From NCBI GenBank assembly GCA_018714685.1, contig DVNC01000021.1:82174-146173 (forward strand): 64,000 nucleotides of DNA, read 5' to 3'. Each line of letters begins with the position of its first letter. Position 1 is the first letter of the stretch. Shown here one piece after another: positions 58,270-64,000 of the stretch. Made by a program: the position numbers and the translations under genes. This stretch comes from Scatocola faecipullorum (GTDB lineage Bacteria; Pseudomonadota; Alphaproteobacteria; RF32; CAG-239). The notes beneath the pieces were generated by a model that was not told where the DNA came from, ran no database searches, and saw nothing but the letters and a program-made list of their open reading frames with translations.

Positions 58270-59310
58270 ATGCTTGCAAATATAATGGGCTGGTTATCAG
58301 CAGATATGGCAATTGACCTGGGTACGGCCAATACCCTGGTTTATGTGAAGGGAAAAGGGATTGTCCTGAATGAACCTTCCGTGGTTGCAATTGAAGAATT
58401 CCGCGGCAAAAAACAAGTTCTGGCCGTTGGTAACGATGCTAAATTGATGCTGGGGCGTACTCCGGGAAACATCAGCGCCATTCGTCCGCTGCGCGACGGT
58501 GTTATCGCCGATTTTGAAATCGCCGAAGAAATGATTAAATATTTTATCCGCAAGGTTCACAACCGCCGCACTTTTGCTTCGCCGATGGTTATTGTCTGCG
58601 TTCCCTCCGGTTCGACCGCGGTTGAACGCCGTGCCATTCAGGAATCTGCCGAAGCTGCCGGTGCCCGTAAGGTTTGGCTGATTGAAGAGCCGATGGCCGC
58701 GGCAATCGGTGCCAATCTGCCGGTTACCGAGCCGACGGGCAGTATGGTGGTTGATATCGGGGGCGGCACCACCGAAGTTGCGGTTATGTCTTTGAGCGGT
58801 ATCGTTTATGCCCGTTCCGCCCGCGTCGGCGGCGATAAAATGGATGCGGCGATTATTTCTTACATTCGTCGCAATCACAATCTGCTGGTCGGCGAAGGCT
58901 CTGCCGAAAAGATTAAAAAAGAAGTCGGTTCCGCCTGTCCTCCGGAGAAAGGCGAAGGCCGTACGGTTGAAATTAAAGGCCGCGATTTGATGAACGGCGT
59001 GCCGAAGGAAATTGTTATTTCCGAACGCCAGGTTGCCGAAAGTCTGGCTGAGCCGGTTTCGCAGATTGTTGAAGCGGTTAAGGTTGCTTTGGAAAATACT
59101 GCGCCGGAACTGGCTGCCGATATCGTTGACAAAGGTATTGTTCTGACCGGCGGCGGCGCTTTGCTGACCAATCTGGATCAGGTTCTGCGCAATGCAACCG
59201 GCCTGCCGGTCTCGATTGCCGAAGATCCGTTGGCCTGCGTGGTTAAGGGTACCGGCCGGGCATTAGACGAGTTCCGCAAGTTCAGAGGTATCTTGTCCAC
59301 CATGTACTAG
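58270..59310 (+). CDS. mreB: Cell-shape actin MreB
   Basis: Actin-like ATPase that guides lateral wall synthesis; 346 residues. Phosphate 1 motif is IDLGTANTLVY, phosphate 2 is VVDIGGGTTEVAVMSL, and the adenosine motif is VLTGGGALLTNLD. The N-terminal LANIMGWLSAD is a likely membrane-binding helix. AATCCGGAGAT precedes the ATG. The 145-bp gap before mreC, with an AAAGGGGG/CCCCCTTT inverted repeat, is longer than the other gaps in this operon. Confidence 0.97.
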   Translation: MLANIMGWLSADMAIDLGTANTLVYVKGKGIVLNEPSVVAIEEFRGKKQVLAVGNDAKLMLGRTPGNISAIRPLRDGVIADFEIAEEMIKYFIRKVHNRRTFASPMVIVCVPSGSTAVERRAIQESAEAAGARKVWLIEEPMAAAIGANLPVTEPTGSMVVDIGGGTTEVAVMSLSGIVYARSARVGGDKMDAAIISYIRRNHNLLVGEGSAEKIKKEVGSACPPEKGEGRTVEIKGRDLMNGVPKEIVISERQVAESLAEPVSQIVEAVKVALENTAPELAADIVDKGIVLTGGGALLTNLDQVLRNATGLPVSIAEDPLACVVKGTGRALDEFRKFRGILSTMY

Positions 59311-59455
59311 ATGAAAACTTGCCAAAGGGGGAGGCGTTCTTTTAAATTTTTTTTTAGGTATCTGATTATATACTGTGAAAAATGAAGGAACGGCAGCCCC
59401 CTTTATCAGGTTTTTATCTATTTTTAATTCTTAATTTTCTGTTGCGGATTGATTA

Positions 59456-60334
59456 ATGAAAAGGCGGAAAGTTTTATTTATGCATTTGAGCAACATCCGG
59501 CTTCTGGTAAAGAAGTTTGCGATTGTGCTGCTCTTTTTATCCGCTTTTGTGATGATGCTGGTGAATAAAACCGATACGGTGATTATTGAAAAGACGTCAT
59601 CGGTTGCAACAGACGTGGTCAGCCCGCTGATTGATGTTTTGGTTATTCCGGCGCGGGCTTTGGCCGGAGTTTATGATTATTTTCGCGAACTTAAGCAAAT
59701 TCATGAAGACAACAACCGCCTGCGGGAAGAAAACCGCCAGCTGGTTATGATGAGCAACCATGCCCGGGCGCTGGAAATTGAAAACAAACTGCTTTCCAAT
59801 CTGCTGAATTATACGCCGCCGCCGGAAGCGACTTATGTTACGGCGCGGGTTATTGCCGAGGAGGGGAACGCCTTTTCGCATTCGTTGATTGCCTATACCG
59901 GCGGCAGCAAAAACGTGAAAAAGGGGCAGGTGGTTCTGAGCGACAACGGGGTTATCGGGCGTATCGAACAGGTCGGCAAGATGTATTCCAAAATTATCCT
60001 GATTACCGATATTAACTCGAAAATTCCGGTTATTGTCGAACGGACGAGGGTGCGGGGCATTCTTTCCGGCGACAATACGTCAATTCCCAAACTGGTGTTT
60101 ATTCCGCTGGATGCCGAACTGTCTATCGGCGACCGGGTGGTTACTTCCGGCGTTGCGGGCGTTTTTCCGCCGGGCCTGCCCATCGGCAAGGTAAGTTCGG
60201 TTGAAAAGAACAATATTAAAATCAAAACATTCGGCAATCTTGACCGTTTGGAATATGTCAAAATCGTCGATTATGGTTTGGCGGATATGTTGCAGCAGGA
60301 GGAAATCATCCAGCCGGAGCAGACCGGAGAATGA
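59456..60334 (+). CDS. mreC: Cell-shape protein MreC
   Basis: Periplasmic elongasome scaffold that activates PBP2; 292 residues. A membrane helix at about residues 19-38 is followed by a coiled coil (about 78-115, EDNNRLREENRQLVMMSNHA) and a beta-barrel region with GVIGRIEQVGKMYSKIILIT and GVAGVFPPGLPIGKV. The start at 59456 is uncertain; a second ATG lies eight codons later. Confidence 0.94.
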   Translation: MKRRKVLFMHLSNIRLLVKKFAIVLLFLSAFVMMLVNKTDTVIIEKTSSVATDVVSPLIDVLVIPARALAGVYDYFRELKQIHEDNNRLREENRQLVMMSNHARALEIENKLLSNLLNYTPPPEATYVTARVIAEEGNAFSHSLIAYTGGSKNVKKGQVVLSDNGVIGRIEQVGKMYSKIILITDINSKIPVIVERTRVRGILSGDNTSIPKLVFIPLDAELSIGDRVVTSGVAGVFPPGLPIGKVSSVEKNNIKIKTFGNLDRLEYVKIVDYGLADMLQQEEIIQPEQTGE

Positions 60335-60337
60335 GGC

Positions 60338-60856
60338 ATGAGTGAGGAATTACGTGAAAATCTTGCCGCATCTTTGCAGAAACTTCTGCCGCTGCTGACG
60401 TCAATCATTTTGGTTTTGATGTCTTATGTGCCGCTGAATTTTGCCGCGGCGAACAATCTGCGGCCGGCAGTGGGACTGATGTGCGTTTTTTTCTGGATGC
60501 TGCATCGTCCGGATGTTTTTAATCTGTTTTCGGTTTATTTTCTGGGACTGGTTGAGGATATTGTCACCTCGGCACCTTTCGGCGCCAATATTTTTGCCTG
60601 TCTGATTATGTATTTGCTGGTGAGCAATCTGGCGGTTTATTTGAACGGCAAACCTTTTGTGGTTACCTGGTACGGTTTTGCCGTGTTCTGCCTGATTACG
60701 ATGTTCAGCCGCTGGCTGTTGGTTTCGGTTTATTACAGCCAGTTTCTGCCGCTGTCGATGTTGATGTTCAACCTCTTGTTTACAATCGCTTTTTATCCGG
60801 TTATCGGCTTAGTCAACGCTTTTGTGCAGAACAAGCTGATGAAAGACGAGGGCTGA
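60338..60856 (+). CDS. mreD: Cell-shape protein MreD
   Basis: Inner-membrane partner of MreC; 172 residues with about five membrane helices. The GLVEDIVTSAPFGANIF segment is typical of the family. It starts four bases after mreC and ends one base before mrdA, so translation is coupled. Confidence 0.9.
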   Translation: MSEELRENLAASLQKLLPLLTSIILVLMSYVPLNFAAANNLRPAVGLMCVFFWMLHRPDVFNLFSVYFLGLVEDIVTSAPFGANIFACLIMYLLVSNLAVYLNGKPFVVTWYGFAVFCLITMFSRWLLVSVYYSQFLPLSMLMFNLLFTIAFYPVIGLVNAFVQNKLMKDEG

Positions 60857-60857
60857 G

Positions 60858-62690
60858 ATGAACCGCGACAATGACAAGGGAAAGGTTTTAATCCGGCGTT
60901 CGCTGATTATGGCGCTGGGAAAGTTTTTTTTGCTGCTGGTGATTGTCGGACGGCTTTATTACCTGCAGGTGTATCAGGCCGACCGCTATAAAACGCTGGC
61001 GGACGAAAACCGGATTTCAACCCGTCTGCTGATTCCGCCGCGGGGAGTGATTTATGACCGCAACGGCGTAATGATTGCCACCAATACGCAGAATTTTCAG
61101 GCTTTGATTGTGGCCGAGCAGACGCCGAACGTGCAGGAAACGCTGAATGCGTTTAAGAAGATTATGCCTTTGTCGGCGGACGAAGAGGAAAAAATCAAAA
61201 GAGACATGAAACGCAACCGCAGTTTTGTGCCGATTAAGATTAAGGAAAATCTGACCTGGGAGGAAGTGTCGCGCATTCAGCTGAATGCGGCCGATTTGCC
61301 GGGGATATATATTGACGAAGGGTTAAGCCGGGATTATCCTTTCGGGCCGAGCATGGCGCATATTCTGGGCTATGTGGCGGCCGTCAATGAGAAGGAAGCC
61401 AAACAGGACGATGACCCGCTGCTGCAGGTTCCGGGATTCAAAATCGGCAAGTCAGGCATTGAAAAGCGCTATGAAAAAGAACTGCGCGGCAAAGGCGGAA
61501 GCCTGAAGCTGGAAGTCAACGCCTATGGGCGCATTATGAAAGAAATCGAAAAAAATGACGGTATTCCTGGCCAGCCGCTGACCTTAACGATTGATTCGCG
61601 TTTGCAGCAGAAGGCTTTTGAGCTGTTCGGCGAGGAAAGCGGCGCGGCGGTTCTGCTGGATGTAAATACCGGCGAAATTCTGGCTTTTGTGTCGGCGCCG
61701 TCCTTTGATCCGAATTTGATGACCAAAGGTGTCAGCAATACGGACTGGAAAGCCTGGCTGAATAATGAAAAGCGCCCGCTGACCGACAAGGCAATTTCCG
61801 GACAATATTCTCCGGGTTCGACGTTTAAGGTTTTGGTGGCATTGGCGGCTCTGGAGTCCGGAGTTATTAAGCCGGATACGCATTTTTACTGCTCGGGGCA
61901 GATGACTTTGGGCAACCATATTTTCCATGACTGGAAACGCGGCGGTCACGGCAGTTTGAATGTGGTGGAGGCTTTGGCGCATTCCTGCGATATTTTCTTT
62001 TATGAAGTGGCTTTGCGGCTGGGAATCGAAAAAATTGCCGATATGGCGCGCCGTTTCGGGCTGGGGAGCAGAATTGACGTCGGCCTTGAAAACGAAAAGG
62101 CCGGTTTGATCCCGGACAAAGAATGGAAACTGAGACGTTTCGGCGAACCCTGGCAGCAGGGAGAAAGCGTGATTTCCGGTATCGGGCAGGGCTATATTCT
62201 GACCACCCCGCTGCAGCTGGCAACCATGGTTGCCCGGATTGCCAACGGCGGTTATGAGGTTAAACCGACGTTTACCAAAGTTAAGGATAAAAGCACTATC
62301 CGAAAAATTGATGTTGCCGATGAAAATATCAAGCTGGTTAAAGACGGCATGTTTGCCGTGGTCAATATTCCGGGCAGTACGGCTTACCGGTCGCATTTTG
62401 ACTATAACGGGCAGATGATGAGCGGTAAAACCGGTTCGACCCAGGTGCGCCGGATTACGATGAAAGAGCGGCAGACACGGGTGCTGAAACAAAACGAGCT
62501 TCCCTGGAAATACAGGGATCATGGTTTGTTTATTGCCTATGCGCCGCATGACAATCCCCGTTACGCGGTAGCTGTTTTGGTCGAACACGGCGGCGGCGGT
62601 TCTTCGGCGGCGGCGCCGATTGCCTCCAAACTGCTGCTGGAGACGCTGAAGCTTGACCCGGTTAATGAGAAAGTTAGGACGGTTGAATGA
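60858..62690 (+). CDS. mrdA: Penicillin-binding protein 2 (elongasome transpeptidase)
   Basis: Cross-links peptidoglycan with RodA in lateral growth; 610 residues. An N-terminal membrane helix (about 16-36) precedes the pedestal domain with PPRGVIYDRNG. The active-site set is complete: Ser321 in SPGSTFK, SCD near residue 377 and KTG near residue 524. A C-terminal zinc-binding insertion is not seen. Overlaps rodA by four bases (ATGA). Confidence 0.96.
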   Translation: MNRDNDKGKVLIRRSLIMALGKFFLLLVIVGRLYYLQVYQADRYKTLADENRISTRLLIPPRGVIYDRNGVMIATNTQNFQALIVAEQTPNVQETLNAFKKIMPLSADEEEKIKRDMKRNRSFVPIKIKENLTWEEVSRIQLNAADLPGIYIDEGLSRDYPFGPSMAHILGYVAAVNEKEAKQDDDPLLQVPGFKIGKSGIEKRYEKELRGKGGSLKLEVNAYGRIMKEIEKNDGIPGQPLTLTIDSRLQQKAFELFGEESGAAVLLDVNTGEILAFVSAPSFDPNLMTKGVSNTDWKAWLNNEKRPLTDKAISGQYSPGSTFKVLVALAALESGVIKPDTHFYCSGQMTLGNHIFHDWKRGGHGSLNVVEALAHSCDIFFYEVALRLGIEKIADMARRFGLGSRIDVGLENEKAGLIPDKEWKLRRFGEPWQQGESVISGIGQGYILTTPLQLATMVARIANGGYEVKPTFTKVKDKSTIRKIDVADENIKLVKDGMFAVVNIPGSTAYRSHFDYNGQMMSGKTGSTQVRRITMKERQTRVLKQNELPWKYRDHGLFIAYAPHDNPRYAVAVLVEHGGGGSSAAAPIASKLLLETLKLDPVNEKVRTVE

Positions 62691-63829
62691 TGTATAAGCC
62701 TTATGAAACAACCTTTCGCAATCAGACGCTGACCATTCGCGAAAAACTGGCAAACCTGAGCTTTACTTATTTGCTGCTGATTATTACGCTGGCGGCTATC
62801 GGCGTCATTATGCTTTATTCGGCGGCCAACGGCAACTGGCAGCCTTGGGCGGTTAACCAACTGGTTCGTTTTACCATCGGTTTCGGTTTGATGCTGTTTC
62901 TGGCGCTGATAGACATCCGGTGGCTGATGCGCTATGCTTATCTTTTTTATTTCGGGACGCTGGTGCTGCTGGTGATTGTTGATATTACCGGGCATATCGG
63001 CATGGGGGCGCAGCGCTGGATTAATTTCGGCTTTTTTAAATTGCAGCCTTCCGAGCTGATGAAAATTGCCATGGTGCTGGTTTTGGCGCGTTATTTTCAT
63101 ACCTCTTCGCTGCAAACGATTGAGAGCACCAAAGGGATTATTCCGCCGCTGTTGATGGCTTTGTTTCCGGCTGCCCTGATTATCTTACAGCCGGATTTGG
63201 GAACGGCGCTGATGCTGCTGTTTACCACCGGGGCGATTTTCTTTGCGGTGGGGGTTCAGGTTTGGAAGTTTGCGGTGGTGTTCATCGGCGGTTTGGTTTC
63301 CATGCCGATTGCCTGGGCTTTTCTGCATGATTATCAGCGCAACCGGGTGTTGACTTTCCTGGACCCGGAGCGGGATCCCCTGGGGGCCGGTTATCATATT
63401 ATTCAGTCCAAAATTGCGCTGGGTTCCGGCGGCGTGTTTGGCAAAGGTTTTCTCAAAGGCACGCAGAGCCATTTGAATTTTCTGCCGGAAAAACATACTG
63501 ACTTTATTTTTACCATGTTGTCCGAAGAATTCGGCATGATGGGGGCGGTGCTGATTGTGGTGCTGAACTTTTTGATTTTGGCTTACAGTTATTCTTTTGC
63601 CCTCAAAAGCACCAGCTATTTCGGTAAACTGGTGGCTATCGGTTTGGCAACCAACTATTTTATGTATGTCTTTATCAATATTTCAATGGTTCTCGGGCTT
63701 ATTCCGGTGGTCGGCATTCCTTTGCCGCTGATTTCTTACGGCGGAACGGTTATGCTGTCGATTATGGCATCGTTCGGCATTATTTTGTCGGTGCATATTA
63801 ACCGGAATGTTCAAATCGGTAAAGATTAA
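62687..63829 (+). CDS. rodA: Peptidoglycan glycosyltransferase RodA
   Basis: SEDS-family polymerase that makes glycan strands with PBP2; 380 residues with about ten membrane helices. Signature regions are GAQRWINFGFFKLQPSELMK, LQPDLGTAL, FLPEKHTDFIFTMLSEEFG and the end LPLISYGGTVML. It overlaps mrdA by four bases, which gives equal production of the pair. No terminator is evident after it. Confidence 0.96.
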   Translation: MMYKPYETTFRNQTLTIREKLANLSFTYLLLIITLAAIGVIMLYSAANGNWQPWAVNQLVRFTIGFGLMLFLALIDIRWLMRYAYLFYFGTLVLLVIVDITGHIGMGAQRWINFGFFKLQPSELMKIAMVLVLARYFHTSSLQTIESTKGIIPPLLMALFPAALIILQPDLGTALMLLFTTGAIFFAVGVQVWKFAVVFIGGLVSMPIAWAFLHDYQRNRVLTFLDPERDPLGAGYHIIQSKIALGSGGVFGKGFLKGTQSHLNFLPEKHTDFIFTMLSEEFGMMGAVLIVVLNFLILAYSYSFALKSTSYFGKLVAIGLATNYFMYVFINISMVLGLIPVVGIPLPLISYGGTVMLSIMASFGIILSVHINRNVQIGKD

Positions 63830-63855
63830 AGGCTGTTCTGCTTCCATTCCTCCGG

Positions 63856-63912
63856 ATACTCCGGTCAAGCCGGAGTATGACAGGGAAAAAAAGGTGCCGG
63901 AGTATGACAGAA
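63856..63912. repeat. REP-like palindrome near the right edge
   Basis: ATACTCCGG (63856-63864) and CCGGAGTAT (63870-63878) form a nine-base stem with loop TCAAG. The half-site GCCGGAGTATGACAG or its close form occurs again at about 63898-63912 and a weaker GCCGGAGCATGAGG at 63939. It resembles extragenic palindromes common in Alphaproteobacteria and differs from the CGTAC family. Confidence 0.7.
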
Positions 63913-64000
63913 ATAAAAAGGCAATAATAGCGGAAAAAAGCCGGAGCATGAGGTAATTTATGCGTTCGGAATATTTAACTTGCAAAATAAAAATTATCTT

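Overview
The window looks like chromosome of an uncultured alphaproteobacterium with moderate G+C. The strongest taxonomic hint is the block secB / Tim44-domain protein / mltA / smr at 9.9-13.5 kb, an arrangement typical of Alphaproteobacteria. An ATP12-family F1-ATPase chaperone and a YlxR-L7Ae protein next to nusA and infB agree with it. No rRNA, tRNA, prophage, IS element or CRISPR array was seen. Most genes are housekeeping, and the interest lies in the spaces between them.

Layout. 0-2.4 kb: end of an unidentified gene, then a secreted cysteine-rich protein. 2.4-5.7 kb: Nudix hydrolase, gmk, an SDR oxidoreductase and an AmpG-type permease. 5.9-9.3 kb: class Ia ribonucleotide reductase nrdA-nrdB. 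9.5-13.5 kb: XRE regulator, smr, mltA, Tim44-like protein, secB. 13.5-25.4 kb: the translation cluster rimP-nusA-ylxR-infB-rbfA-truB-rpsO-pnp, split between rbfA and truB by two unrelated genes. 25.4-27.0 kb: three small orphan proteins (two clearly membrane proteins). 27.0-31.6 kb: rplY, pth, two GT2 glycosyltransferases, ychF. 31.9-38.5 kb: hypothetical, trmL, thyA, carD, apaG, two lipoproteins, hslO, recX, a small HTH protein and a candidate structured RNA. 38.7-40.8 kb: truA with an internal insertion, and a Gfo/Idh/MocA oxidoreductase. 40.9-46.4 kb: an unusual three-gene set of SPOR lipoprotein, pentapeptide-repeat protein and a VirD4/TraG-like coupling ATPase. 46.5-58.2 kb: rarA, crcB, an L7/L12-like small protein, rluC-type synthase, AsmA, ATP12, acyP, a DUF2769-like protein, two TPR-like proteins, trhP, DUF3108, miaA. 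58.3-63.8 kb: the elongasome mreB-mreC-mreD-mrdA-rodA.

The most striking unexplained signal is a family of about ten dispersed elements of roughly 60-125 bp, each a nested palindrome around a core hairpin of the form CGTAC-(6 nt)-GTACG. They sit directly 3' of nusA, infB, rpsO, rplY, trmL, carD, rarA and acyP. A related copy lies in frame inside truA, where it accompanies a 40-bp direct repeat at 120-bp spacing and enlarges the enzyme by about 75 residues. This recalls the palindromic elements known inside Rickettsia and Wolbachia genes, but I do not recognise the sequence.

Other points worth following are hairpins that bury the Shine-Dalgarno sequence of several genes (strongest at ychF), a class of genes with near-consensus promoters but no Shine-Dalgarno, a candidate small RNA with a CUCCUCC stretch, and a small protein carrying an L7/L12 N-terminal-like segment.
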